From Herbaspirillum sp. SJZ107 (lineage in GTDB: Bacteria > Pseudomonadota > Gammaproteobacteria > Burkholderiales > Burkholderiaceae_D), in contig NZ_VFNH01000001.1 of the NCBI RefSeq assembly GCF_006715485.1, positions 310,001 to 374,000 on the forward strand: 64,000 nt of DNA, written 5' to 3'. The translations under genes were made by a program, and so were the position numbers. Positions 54,940 to 63,531 of the stretch are shown piece after piece. Position 1 is the stretch's first letter, and every line of letters starts with the position of its first letter. The notes below the pieces were generated by a model. It saw only the letters and a list, made by a program, of their open reading frames with translations. It made no database searches and was not told where the DNA came from.

Positions 54940-55006
54940 ATAGTTGACGTGCGCACGTAACATTCCAAAAGAAAGGTATTGAGCGGGATCAATGGTGCGA
55001 CGAAAG

Positions 55007-55774
55007 TTATTGGTCCGCCCATTGGAGCGCGCGCAGATAGCCGGGCGCATCGGCAATCGTATTGTGGCCGGTACCCGGGATCACCCGCATCGACGCCACG
55101 CCCGGCGCAAAGCGCGCCAGCAGTTGCGCCGTACTGGCCGCCGGGATGATCTCGTCGGCGCCGGCAGCCACGATCAGCGTCGGCGCCGTCACCTGCGGCG
55201 CGTAGCGGCCCGATTCGTACTTGTCGCGCAGTAGCCAGCGCACCGGCATGAAGGGAAACTGCTGCGCGGCCAGCGCCTGCACGCTGTCGAAGGGCGTGAC
55301 CAGCACCAGCCTGGCAACCCGGCGCCGGCTCGCCACCTGCACCGCCACGCCGCTGCCGAGGCTGCGGCCGATCAGGACGATCTCGGGGTGGCTTGCTGCG
55401 ACCTTGTCGAACAGGAGCAGGGCATCGGCTACCAGCGCCGCTTCGGTCGGTTTGCCCGAACTGCCGGCATAGCCGCGGTAGTGCGGCAGGTAGAGCGCGT
55501 GTCCGGGAAAGGCATGGGCCAGCAGCGGCAGGCTGGCGGAGACGTCTTCGGCGTTGCCGCCCAGGTAGATGACTGCCTTGCGGCCGGGAAGTGGCCGTTC
55601 GGACACCAGCACCCGCGCGCCCTGCACCGCGAGGGTCGAAGTGACAGGCGCTTCTACCCGTGCCTGCGGCGGTGGAAAGTAGAGGAAGGAGCGCTGGACC
55701 AGGAACAGCCCGAGACACGCAGCCAGGTAGAGGGCGACGCCGGCGACCACGACGAGGATTGCAGCTTTCAGCAT
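55007..55774 (-). CDS. Membrane-anchored alpha/beta hydrolase
   Basis: A 255-residue protein with one N-terminal membrane helix (AAILVVVAGVALYLAACLGLFL) and a serine hydrolase domain. YLGGNAED forms the oxyanion region, GRSLGSG is the nucleophile elbow, and Asp and His lie in AGADEIIP and GTGHNTI. It resembles the Bem46/ABHD13 group of uncharacterised hydrolases. ATG 55774 is used; an in-frame GTG at 55789 is possible. Divergent from the PEP-CTERM gene. Confidence 0.83.
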   Translation of the reverse strand: MLKAAILVVVAGVALYLAACLGLFLVQRSFLYFPPPQARVEAPVTSTLAVQGARVLVSERPLPGRKAVIYLGGNAEDVSASLPLLAHAFPGHALYLPHYRGYAGSSGKPTEAALVADALLLFDKVAASHPEIVLIGRSLGSGVAVQVASRRRVARLVLVTPFDSVQALAAQQFPFMPVRWLLRDKYESGRYAPQVTAPTLIVAAGADEIIPAASTAQLLARFAPGVASMRVIPGTGHNTIADAPGYLRALQWADQ

Positions 55775-55971
55775 GGCCCATCTTGCCACAGGCCGGTCTG
55801 GAATGCGGTGCGGGTGTTACCAAAAATTATGCACTGTAATTGCTAGTATGTCGAAGGAATTGAAATTGGCTCAAGGAAACTGACATAACCAATTGTTTCT
55901 TTAGGAAATTTATCATAGGCATAAAAGTTGCTGAGAGTAAGCTTCCTCAAACTCAACAGGAATTTTGTGTC

Positions 55972-56724
55972 ATGAAAAAAGCGTTTTATTCTGCAATTGC
56001 CGCGATCGCTTTCCTGTCCGCCTCCGCTGCCCAAGCGGTCACGGTTAACTATAATTACGCCGTCCCGCTGGATGGGTCCGGCAAGACCAGCGCATTCGTC
56101 GGCATCCCGAATGTATTCGTAGAAACCTTCGACCGTGCCGACGGCAGCGGCGGCATCACCTGGGCATCGAACCTGGTGACGGTTACCACGGTGTCCGGCG
56201 GCGGCCTCGGTTTTGCGCAGGGCAGCATGCCGAACGTCTACGCGGCCCCGGCCAACGACACGACCCATTTCGCCTACGGGCCTGCGCAAGGCAGCGGTGT
56301 ATCGGACGCGGAAGTGAACTTCAACTATGCCGGACTGCTCGGCACCCTTGGGTCGAATGCAAGCCTGAATTATTTCGGCCTGTATTACGGCTCGATCGAT
56401 ACCTTCAACGACGTCACCTTCTACAACGCGCAGGGCGGCGTGATCCAGACGATCACCGGCTCCTTCCTGATCGGTCTGTTCAATGGCCAGTCCGGCGAAA
56501 CGCAGTCGGACAGTTCGAATATCTACGTCAACCTGTTTTTCTCGCCGCAAGAGCAATTCACGTCCTTCAGTTTCAAGACGAGTTCGCAGGCATTCGAAGT
56601 CGACAACCTGGTCGTCGGTTACCAGGTCGTCAATCCCGTGCCCGAGCCGGCTTCCGTGGCCTTGCTGGGGCTCGGCTTCGCAGGCCTTGGTTTTGCACGT
56701 CGCCGCAACAGGAAGCAAGCCTGA
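55972..56724 (+). CDS. PEP-CTERM sorting-domain protein, copy 1
   Basis: A 250-residue exported protein: signal peptide ending SAAQA, a beta-rich body with FVETFDRADG, THFAYGP and NYFGLYYGSIDTFNDVTFYN, and a C-terminal VPEPASVALLGLGFAGLGFARRR, the PEP motif, helix and Arg cluster cleaved by an exosortase. Such proteins go to the surface or extracellular matrix. The body resembles exosortase-dependent surface proteins with an NYFGLYYGS-type motif. Copy 2 follows downstream. No exosortase gene is in the window. Confidence 0.9.
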   Translation: MKKAFYSAIAAIAFLSASAAQAVTVNYNYAVPLDGSGKTSAFVGIPNVFVETFDRADGSGGITWASNLVTVTTVSGGGLGFAQGSMPNVYAAPANDTTHFAYGPAQGSGVSDAEVNFNYAGLLGTLGSNASLNYFGLYYGSIDTFNDVTFYNAQGGVIQTITGSFLIGLFNGQSGETQSDSSNIYVNLFFSPQEQFTSFSFKTSSQAFEVDNLVVGYQVVNPVPEPASVALLGLGFAGLGFARRRNRKQA

Positions 56725-56743
56725 TCGACTTTGCTCTGATGGC

Positions 56744-56777
56744 GCTGCGTTCCGGTTACCTGGAACGCAGCTTTTTT
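56744..56777 (+). terminator. Terminator of PEP-CTERM copy 1
   Basis: GCTGCGTTCC and GGAACGCAGC pair perfectly over 10 bp with an 8-nt loop and T6 after. It separates the two paralogues into distinct transcripts. Confidence 0.92.
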
Positions 56778-56878
56778 ATTGACTGTCGCCGCCGCTGGCT
56801 ACAGCCGGCACTGCAAGGCAACGAATATGGCCTCACGACAATTAATAAGAGTCGGAAAGTAATAGTTTGTCGAAAAAC

Positions 56879-56906
56879 TTGACGTTACCATTGAGAAATA
56901 TACTTA
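56879..56906 (+). promoter_or_regulatory. Candidate promoter of PEP-CTERM copy 2
   Basis: TTGACG (56879-56884) and TACTTA (56901-56906) are 16 bp apart in an AT-rich leader, 85 bp before the start codon. Confidence 0.45.
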
Positions 56907-56990
56907 AGGTATTGATTTTGAACGCAATTCATTACGGGTATGGTTTTTGCATTAAATAAAATTCTTTGAATAAATTTGGAGTCCAGTAAC

Positions 56991-57746
56991 ATGAAGAACG
57001 CTATCTATTCGGCAGTAGCTGCCCTGATGGTCATGTCGGCGTCCGCCGCCCAGGCCGTGACGATCACCTACGATTACGCGACGCCGAGCGATGGCTCGGG
57101 CAAGACCAGCCAGCTGGCCGGCGCCGGCAACCAGTCCACCGGCAACGTGTTCGTCGAGACCTTCGACCGTGCCGACGGCACTGGCGGCCAGACCCTGTCG
57201 TCGAGCCAGCTGACCATCACCCCGATCTCGGGCGGCGGTTTCGGCTACGCAAAAGGCAGCCTGGACGGCGTGTATGCCGCGCCGGCCGGCGATGTGACCC
57301 ACTTTGCCTACGGCCCGAACCAGGGCAGCGGCTCGTCGAGCGCCGAAGTCAATTTCAACTACGCCGGCCTGCTGAGCACCCTCGGCACCAACGCCAGCCT
57401 GAACTACTTCGGCCTGTACTACGGTTCGATCGACACCTTCAATGACGTCACTTTCTACAACGCCCAGGGCGGCGTGATCCAGACCGTGACCGGCACCGAC
57501 CTGATCACCCGCTTCAACGGCGTGTCCGGCGACCAGTCGGCTGACAGCTCGAACATCTACGTCAACCTGTTCTTCCGTCCTGAAGAGCAGTTCACCTCGT
57601 TCAGCTTCACCACCACCTCGCCGGCATTCGAAGTCGACAACCTGGTGGTCGGCTACCAGGTCGACGTGCCGGAACCGGCTTCGCTGGCACTGCTCGGCCT
57701 CGGCTTGGCCGGCCTGGGCCTGGCGCGCCGCCGCAACAAGAAGTAA
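56991..57746 (+). CDS. PEP-CTERM sorting-domain protein, copy 2
   Basis: A 251-residue paralogue of the preceding protein, by eye about 70% identical over the whole length, including the signal peptide, NYFGLYYGSIDTFND core and C-terminal VPEPASLALLGLGLAGLGLARRR. It has a small insert near residue 45 (AGNQSTGN) and a shorter tail. ATG 56991 begins the signal peptide. Its GC-rich, more biased codons suggest higher or older expression than copy 1. Role at the surface or in the matrix is inferred from the sorting signal. Confidence 0.9.
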   Translation: MKNAIYSAVAALMVMSASAAQAVTITYDYATPSDGSGKTSQLAGAGNQSTGNVFVETFDRADGTGGQTLSSSQLTITPISGGGFGYAKGSLDGVYAAPAGDVTHFAYGPNQGSGSSSAEVNFNYAGLLSTLGTNASLNYFGLYYGSIDTFNDVTFYNAQGGVIQTVTGTDLITRFNGVSGDQSADSSNIYVNLFFRPEEQFTSFSFTTTSPAFEVDNLVVGYQVDVPEPASLALLGLGLAGLGLARRRNKK

Positions 57747-57770
57747 TCGCTCCGGATTCCTGATCCGATC

Positions 57771-57806
57771 GGGCCGGGTTCCACGTGAGTGGGGCCCGGC
57801 CTTTTT
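57771..57806 (+). terminator. Terminator of PEP-CTERM copy 2
   Basis: GGCCGGG (57772-57778) pairs with CCCGGCC (57795-57801) followed by T5. It overlaps the stop codon of the convergent GFA gene. Confidence 0.8.
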
Positions 57807-58188
57807 ACATGTCCGCCCAGGTATCACTGCGCCCATCCAGGCGGCGGACCGGCACCGCCGCCAGTTCCGCGTCCGTCACGTCGTCCAGGCAGGCCACGCT
57901 GACCGCCACGTACGCCCCCCAGCGCGGCGAGCTGCCGTAGCCGAAGGGACGCACGCCGCAGGTCGCGCAAAACAAGTGCTGCTCGGTACGCGTATTGCAG
58001 CGGTACTCGGTCAGCGCGGTATCGCCGTGCACTAGCCGGAAGGCGGCGCGCGGCACGATCACAGCCCAGTTGCGCTGCTTGGTGCACAGCGTGCAGTTGC
58101 ACTGGATCGTACCGGCGGCCAGGTCGATATCGGCTTCGAAGCGCACCGTACCGCAATGGCAGCTGCCGTGATGCAGCCGCATCGTCAT
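57805..58188 (-). CDS. GFA-family (CENP-V type) zinc protein
   Basis: A 127-residue protein with the zinc ligands of the GFA fold: GSCHCGTVRFE, NCTLCTKQ and CATCGVRPF. The prototype binds glutathione-formaldehyde adducts, but most members are of unknown role. Its ATG overlaps the stop of the upstream CocE/NonD gene (TGATG), so translation is coupled. Confidence 0.88.
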   Translation of the reverse strand: MTMRLHHGSCHCGTVRFEADIDLAAGTIQCNCTLCTKQRNWAVIVPRAAFRLVHGDTALTEYRCNTRTEQHLFCATCGVRPFGYGSSPRWGAYVAVSVACLDDVTDAELAAVPVRRLDGRSDTWADM

Positions 58189-60155
58189 CAGCGCGCCGCC
58201 GAAGCGGCAGAAGCCGCCTCCACCAGCGGCAGCTCGACGAAGCTGCTGTGATAGACGCGCTGCGTTGCCTTCTTGTAGTCCGACGGCTTGGCGTTGAAGA
58301 TGTTGGGCACGAAGGTCTGCGGGTTGCGGTCGTACAGCGGGAACCAGCTCGACTGCACCTGCACCATGATGCGGTGGCCCGGCAGGAAGACGTGGTTGGC
58401 GGTCGGCAGGCCGAAACGGTAGTTCAGGGCCTTGTTCGATGCCAGCGGCTTCGCCACTTCGTAGCCTTCGCGGTAGCGGCCGCGGAAGATGTCGCCCGAG
58501 ACCATCAGCTGGTAACCGCCCATGGCCGGCTGGCTGCCCACCTGGTCGGGATAGACGTCGATCAGTTTGACCACCCAGTCGGAATCGGTGCCGCTGGTCG
58601 AGGCGACCAGGTTGGCGACCGGCTCGCCGGCGATCTTGACCGGCGCGGTCAGCACATCCGAGACGAAGGTGGCGACGTCGGTGCGGCCCGAGGCTTCGCG
58701 CTGGTCGTCGGCCAGCCAGCGCGGCCAGCTCTGCCCCTTGGCTTCGTCGTAGCCGTAGGGCGGGATCGGGCGCTGGCGGAAGGGCACCGGCTTGCCCGGA
58801 TCGGACACGTATTCGTCATACCCCTTGTCCGCGGCGCCGCCCAGCACCGCCTTCTGGCCTTCGACCAGGCGCAGTGCCACCGGTTTGGCGCTGGCCAGCG
58901 GCCAGGCCGACAGGTTGCGCCATTTATTCGTGCCGGTCTCGAAGGCCGTCACGGTCGGGATCGCGGGCACCGATTCGTCGCCCTTCAGGTAGCGCGCGAG
59001 GAAGGGTTTCAGCACTTCCTGGCGCCAGTGGAGGGCGGTGTCGCCGCCGAATTTCAACGCACCCAGGCTGCTGCCGTCGCCGATTGCGCCGCCGTGCGAC
59101 CACGGGCCGATCGACAGGAACACTTTGTTCTCCTTGTCGTTCGGCTTGATCGCCTTGTAGACGGCGACCGGGCCGTAGATGTCTTCGGCGTCCCACAGGC
59201 TGTGCACCAGCAGGGTCGGCACCGTCACCGGCTGCTTCGCCAGGATCTTGTCCATGGCCTGCTGCTGCCAGAAGGCGTCGTAGCTCGGGTGTTCCAGCAC
59301 CTTGCGCCAGAAGCCGCTTTGCTGAAGCCCGCGCTGGCGCCCGAGTTCGCCGGCCGACCCGGCGCGCATGTACATGTCGTAGTCGTCGTAGTTCGAGCTG
59401 AACCACTTCGCCGTGTTGCCGCGCGTGACCACCTGCTCCTGGATGTACGACATATTGATCTGGCGGAAGGCGCCGTGGTGGAACCAGTCGTCGCCCATCC
59501 AGCCGTCGACCATCGGGTTCATCGGTACCGACACCTTCAGTGCCGGGTGCGGGTTGACCAGCGCCATCAGGGGCAGGAAGCCGTCGTAGGAAATGCCGAT
59601 GATGCCGACCCGGCCATTGGTCTCGGGGACGTTCTTGGTCAGCCACTCGATGGTGTCCCAGGTGTCGGTCGAGTGATCGACCGGGGTCGGGTTCAGCGGG
59701 CCGTGCAGGGGGCGGTTCATCACGTAGTCGCCTTCGGAACCGTACTTGCCGCGCACGTCCTGCACCACGCGGATGTAGCCGCCTTCGACGATCACGTCGG
59801 CGGCGTTGTCGTAGCCGGTGAGAATGGTTTCCAGGTCCGAGCTGTCGGCGTGGCTGGTCAGCGAAGCCGCGTCGTAGGGCGTGCGCGTCATCAGGATCGG
59901 GGCATTCCTGGCACCCTTGGGCACGATGATCACGGTGTTCAACCGGGTGCCGTCGCGCATCGGGATCATGACCGTGCGCTTGACGTAGTTGAAGCCGGAC
60001 GTCGCGGCCTGGAATTCGGCCGGGGTCTCGGAGGGCAGGGCGGGGTATTGCGGGGCTGGCGGGGCGGTCTGGGCGGTCTGGGCGCTGGCCAGGCCGGCGA
60101 TGCACAGCGAAACGAAGAGGGGCGCGGCGAGTGCAGGCTTGAGCGGTGACTTCAT
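58188..60155 (-). CDS. Exported CocE/NonD-family hydrolase
   Basis: A 655-residue S15/CocE-type serine hydrolase with a signal peptide ending LASAQ. Its alpha/beta core has the nucleophile S189 in GISYDG and the flanking VVQDVRGKYGSEG. A C-terminal jelly-roll domain (about 430-655; DSDWVVKLIDVYPD) is typical of X-Pro dipeptidyl peptidase-like and acylase enzymes. The substrate (ester, amide or acyl-peptide) is unknown. AAGGA precedes ATG 60155; the frame extends upstream only as antisense of the next gene. Confidence 0.9.
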   Translation of the reverse strand: MKSPLKPALAAPLFVSLCIAGLASAQTAQTAPPAPQYPALPSETPAEFQAATSGFNYVKRTVMIPMRDGTRLNTVIIVPKGARNAPILMTRTPYDAASLTSHADSSDLETILTGYDNAADVIVEGGYIRVVQDVRGKYGSEGDYVMNRPLHGPLNPTPVDHSTDTWDTIEWLTKNVPETNGRVGIIGISYDGFLPLMALVNPHPALKVSVPMNPMVDGWMGDDWFHHGAFRQINMSYIQEQVVTRGNTAKWFSSNYDDYDMYMRAGSAGELGRQRGLQQSGFWRKVLEHPSYDAFWQQQAMDKILAKQPVTVPTLLVHSLWDAEDIYGPVAVYKAIKPNDKENKVFLSIGPWSHGGAIGDGSSLGALKFGGDTALHWRQEVLKPFLARYLKGDESVPAIPTVTAFETGTNKWRNLSAWPLASAKPVALRLVEGQKAVLGGAADKGYDEYVSDPGKPVPFRQRPIPPYGYDEAKGQSWPRWLADDQREASGRTDVATFVSDVLTAPVKIAGEPVANLVASTSGTDSDWVVKLIDVYPDQVGSQPAMGGYQLMVSGDIFRGRYREGYEVAKPLASNKALNYRFGLPTANHVFLPGHRIMVQVQSSWFPLYDRNPQTFVPNIFNAKPSDYKKATQRVYHSSFVELPLVEAASAASAAR

Positions 60156-60290
60156 GGATGTCCTTGTGCTTGGGTGGGGCGGCCGCGCCTTCGGGTGGGC
60201 GGGTTGCCGCTTCGATACCTTAGCACAAGGACAAGCCCGTACGCCCGCCCGGGTACGCATGTCGCGGGCACAGGTGTATAGTCGAACATC

Positions 60291-61115
60291 ATGTCCACAC
60301 TGACTGTCCGCAAACTCAACGTCGACCTGTCGCACGGTTTCGCGCGCCACTGGATGGGCGGCGATATCTACCGCACGGCCTTCATGAACGCGCTGTCGAT
60401 GAGCTTTCCGCTCGGCGAGCAGATGTTCATCGACAGCGTGCGCGCGGTGCCGCCGGAAACGCTGCCGGATGCCGCGCTGCGCGCCGAGGTCAAGGATTTC
60501 GTCGGCCAGGAAGCCAGCCACCGCTTCGTGCACCAGCAATACAACGACCAGCTGGCGCGCCAGGGCTACGACTACACGCTCGAGGAAAATACGCGCAAGC
60601 GGGTGGCACTGATCGCGCGGCTGCCGGTGCACGACCGCCTGGCGATCACCTGCGCGCTGGAACACTACACGGCGATGCTGGCCGACTTCGTGCTGCGCCA
60701 TCCGGCCTGGCTGGCCGGCGCCGAACCGCGGCTGCGCACGCTGTGGTCCTGGCATGCGGCCGAGGAAAGCGAGCACAAGGCGGTGGCCTTCGACGTCTAC
60801 CGGGCCGCCGGCGGCGGCTACTGGAAGCGCGTGCTGTGGTACCTGCACGTCAGCCTGGTATTCTGGTGGGACACCACGCGCCAGACCGCGTACAACCTGC
60901 GGCGCGACCGCGCCATGTGGTCGTGGTCCACCTGGCGCAGCGCCGGGAGCGCATGGTTCGGGCGCAGTGGCCTGGTCTGGCACCTGTTGAAACCCGGCCT
61001 GGACTACCTGTCGCCGCGTTTCCATCCATGGCAGCATGACAACCGCGCGCTGCTGCAGATGTGGCTCGAGAGCAACGACGACGCCGTGCGCGCCATCCGC
61101 AGCACGCCGGACTGA
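60291..61115 (+). CDS. PF10118-type putative metal-dependent hydrolase
   Basis: A 274-residue protein matching the predicted metal-dependent hydrolase family (PF10118). Helical Glu/His motifs suggest a ferritin-like metal site: GQEASHRFVHQQYN, ALEHYTAM and WHAAEESEHKAVAFDVY. Function is unproven. Start at 60291; divergent from the CocE gene with 135 bp between. Confidence 0.83.
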   Translation: MSTLTVRKLNVDLSHGFARHWMGGDIYRTAFMNALSMSFPLGEQMFIDSVRAVPPETLPDAALRAEVKDFVGQEASHRFVHQQYNDQLARQGYDYTLEENTRKRVALIARLPVHDRLAITCALEHYTAMLADFVLRHPAWLAGAEPRLRTLWSWHAAEESEHKAVAFDVYRAAGGGYWKRVLWYLHVSLVFWWDTTRQTAYNLRRDRAMWSWSTWRSAGSAWFGRSGLVWHLLKPGLDYLSPRFHPWQHDNRALLQMWLESNDDAVRAIRSTPD

Positions 61116-61189
61116 GCTCACTTGTGCCAGCGCGGATGGCCTGCCGCGGCGGGCGGTGTCATAATCGAGGGCTTAACGAGGAGAACATT

Positions 61190-61375
61190 GTGATTCGCTA
61201 TATGGGCACGCGCAAGAATGCGGAGGGTGCCTCTGTCTACATATTCATCGTCAACGGGCTGGAAAAGGAAGTGCGCGAACACGCGCTGAAACAGCATCCC
61301 GGCTGCTACGAAGCCCTGCCGGCGTCGGTGAAGTCGAAGATCGCCGCCAACCGCGCCTGGCTGTCCAAGCTGTGA
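61190..61375 (+). CDS. Small protein of unknown function
   Basis: A 61-residue protein using GTG at 61190, with GAGGAG at 61178-61183 and 6-nt spacing. It contains a short hydrophobic strand (VYIFIVNG) and basic helices, with one Cys. No family recognised. Its stop overlaps the next start (GTGA), so the two are coupled. Confidence 0.65.
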   Translation: MIRYMGTRKNAEGASVYIFIVNGLEKEVREHALKQHPGCYEALPASVKSKIAANRAWLSKL

Positions 61376-61869
61376 CGGCGCGTGCCGGCTCGGCTGCAGC
61401 GGCACTGGCACTGGCGCTGGCCGGCGTGCCGGGCGCGTGCGCGGCCCAGGCCGGCGACAAGGCGCCGTCCACCTTCGCGCCGGTGATCGGCGGCGCGCTG
61501 CTGTGCCACGACCAGCTCGACAACCGCTATTTCTATTCCTGGCTGAAGACCGCCTTCGGCCCGCCCTACAAGCACGAGGGCGGGGCCTACTGGTTCCGCA
61601 CCGGCGAAGCCTCGCTGTGGGGCGCACCCGTCACCGAGGTGATGGTCAGCGACGACACCAGCGAACTGGTGTTCCTGGCGGCGGTGGCCGAGGTGCCGCC
61701 CGACCAGCTGGAACAATCGATCCGGGCGGCCTCCGGGATCCGCCACCTGGCGGCGGATGGATCGGCCTATCCTTTGCGGGTATCGAACCCCGGCAGTACG
61801 ATCGCTTACTACAATACCAAAAGCAAAATATACTGCGCGAAGTTCAAACCGCTGCCGCCGCGGCCCTAG
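61372..61869 (+). CDS. Small exported protein of unknown function
   Basis: A 165-residue protein starting GTG 61372, overlapping the previous stop by 4 bp. An Ala/Leu-rich signal peptide ends near GACAAQ. The mature part is acidic, with two Cys (in LLCHDQ and IYCAKF) that could form a disulfide, and ends in a Pro-rich tail. I do not recognise it. It ends 8 bp before gspA, so it is probably in the same operon. Confidence 0.68.
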   Translation: MTARAGSAAAALALALAGVPGACAAQAGDKAPSTFAPVIGGALLCHDQLDNRYFYSWLKTAFGPPYKHEGGAYWFRTGEASLWGAPVTEVMVSDDTSELVFLAAVAEVPPDQLEQSIRAASGIRHLAADGSAYPLRVSNPGSTIAYYNTKSKIYCAKFKPLPPRP

Positions 61870-61877
61870 GCCCACGT

Positions 61878-63530
61878 ATGTACAACAATTATTTCAACCT
61901 GAAGCAAGCGCCGTTCTCGATCGCGCCCGATCCGCGCTACCTGTTCATGAGCGAACGGCACCGCGAGGCGCTGGCCCACCTGCTGTACGGGATCGGCAGC
62001 GGCGGCGGCTTCGTGCTGCTCACCGGCGAAATCGGCGCCGGCAAGACCACCGTCTGCCGCTGCTTCATCGAGCAGGTGCCGGAAAACTGCCGCCTGGCCT
62101 ATATCTTCAACCCCAAGCTGACGGTCGAGGAACTGCTGCTGACGATCTGCGACGAGTTCCGCATCGCGCTGCCGCCGGCGTCCGCCGGGGCGATCGGTGT
62201 CAAGGGGTATGTGGATGCGATCAACGCCTACCTGCTGGCCAGCCATGCGCAGGGCAACAACAACGTGCTCGTCATCGACGAGGCCCAGAACCTGTCGGCC
62301 CAGGTGCTCGAACAGCTGCGCCTGCTGACCAACCTCGAAACCAGCGAGCGCAAGCTGCTGCAGATCATCCTGATCGGCCAGCCCGAGCTGCGCACGATCC
62401 TGGCGCGGCCCGAGCTCGAGCAGCTGGCCCAGCGCGTGATCGCGCGCTACCACCTCGGACCGCTGTCCGAAGCCGAAACCGGCGCCTACGTCGCCCACCG
62501 CCTGAGCGTGGCGGGGACGCATGCCGGGTCGCCCCTTATTTTCCCCATTCCGCTGTCGCTGGCGCCGCTGATCCATCGCCTGACCCAGGGCGTCCCGCGC
62601 CGCATCAACCTGCTGTGCGACCGGGCGCTGCTCGGTGCCTACGTCGAGAACAGTGCCCAGGTCACGCCCAAGATCCTGCGCCGCGCGGCCCAGGAAGTGT
62701 TTGCCGGCGAGCCGGCCGCCGCGCGCGCGCCGCTGCGCTGGCCACTGGTGGCGGGCGGGGTGCTGGCCGGGGCCGCGATCAGCGCCGCGGCCTGGCAGGC
62801 GGTGCCGCATGCGGTGGCGCCGGCACCTGTGCCGGCGCGGGCACAGGCCGTGGCAGCGGCCGCGCCGGCTGGCCATCCGGTGAAGCCGGTGGCCGTTGCG
62901 GCGCCGGCGTCGGCGCCGCACCAGCCGCTGGCGCTGGCCACCCAGGAAGAAGCGCTGCGCGAACTGGGCGCGCTGTGGGGCCAGCAGCTGCCCGCCGGCG
63001 AACCGTGCCAGGGCGCGCCCAAGCTGGGCCTGCGCTGCTACACCGGCCGCGGCGGCGTCTACGAACTGCGCCTGCTCGACCGGCCGGCGATCGTCGCGCT
63101 GCACGACGGCCAGAATCTCGGCTACGCGGTACTGAGCGCGATGGATGCCGACAGCGCCACCCTGAGTGTCAACGGTCGCCGCGAGAAGGTCAGCCTTGGC
63201 GCGCTGGCGACCCGCTTCGACGGCGAATTCACCACCTTGTGGAAGGCCGCGCGCGGCTTCCGCGACGAAGTGAAACCGGGCGACAGCGGCCCGGACGTCG
63301 ACTGGATCGCCGGCCGCCTGGCGCAGCTCAACGAGAGCGCGGCACCGCCCGCGGCCCAGCCCTTCGACGCCCCGACCCGGCGCCTGCTGCGCAGCTTCCA
63401 GGCCGGACAGAACCTGAAGGCGGACGGCGTCGCCGGTCCGCGCACCTACATGCGCCTGAACCAGTTGAGCGGCGTCGACGAACCGCGCCTGCTCGCCGCC
63501 ACCGCCGCCGCGCCAGGGAAGCCAAAATAA
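61878..63530 (+). CDS. gspA: General secretion protein A / ExeA-like AAA ATPase
   Basis: A 550-residue protein. The N-terminal AAA domain opens MYNNYFNLKQAPFSIAPDPRYLF and has Walker A GEIGAGKTT (50-58) and Walker B VLVIDEAQN (D134, E135). One membrane helix lies at about 287-310, followed by an Ala/Pro-rich linker. The periplasmic part ends with a peptidoglycan-binding domain (about 455-530; FDAPTRRLLRSFQAGQNLKADGVAGPRTYMRL). ExeA with ExeB helps the type II secretin pass through peptidoglycan. gspB starts 1 bp after the stop. Confidence 0.92.
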   Translation: MYNNYFNLKQAPFSIAPDPRYLFMSERHREALAHLLYGIGSGGGFVLLTGEIGAGKTTVCRCFIEQVPENCRLAYIFNPKLTVEELLLTICDEFRIALPPASAGAIGVKGYVDAINAYLLASHAQGNNNVLVIDEAQNLSAQVLEQLRLLTNLETSERKLLQIILIGQPELRTILARPELEQLAQRVIARYHLGPLSEAETGAYVAHRLSVAGTHAGSPLIFPIPLSLAPLIHRLTQGVPRRINLLCDRALLGAYVENSAQVTPKILRRAAQEVFAGEPAAARAPLRWPLVAGGVLAGAAISAAAWQAVPHAVAPAPVPARAQAVAAAAPAGHPVKPVAVAAPASAPHQPLALATQEEALRELGALWGQQLPAGEPCQGAPKLGLRCYTGRGGVYELRLLDRPAIVALHDGQNLGYAVLSAMDADSATLSVNGRREKVSLGALATRFDGEFTTLWKAARGFRDEVKPGDSGPDVDWIAGRLAQLNESAAPPAAQPFDAPTRRLLRSFQAGQNLKADGVAGPRTYMRLNQLSGVDEPRLLAATAAAPGKPK

Positions 63531-63531
63531 T

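Noticed and set aside
58248..60149. A 633-codon frame antisense to the CocE/NonD gene
   Set aside because: The opposite strand has a signal peptide, ribosome site and catalytic Ser motif; this frame has none.
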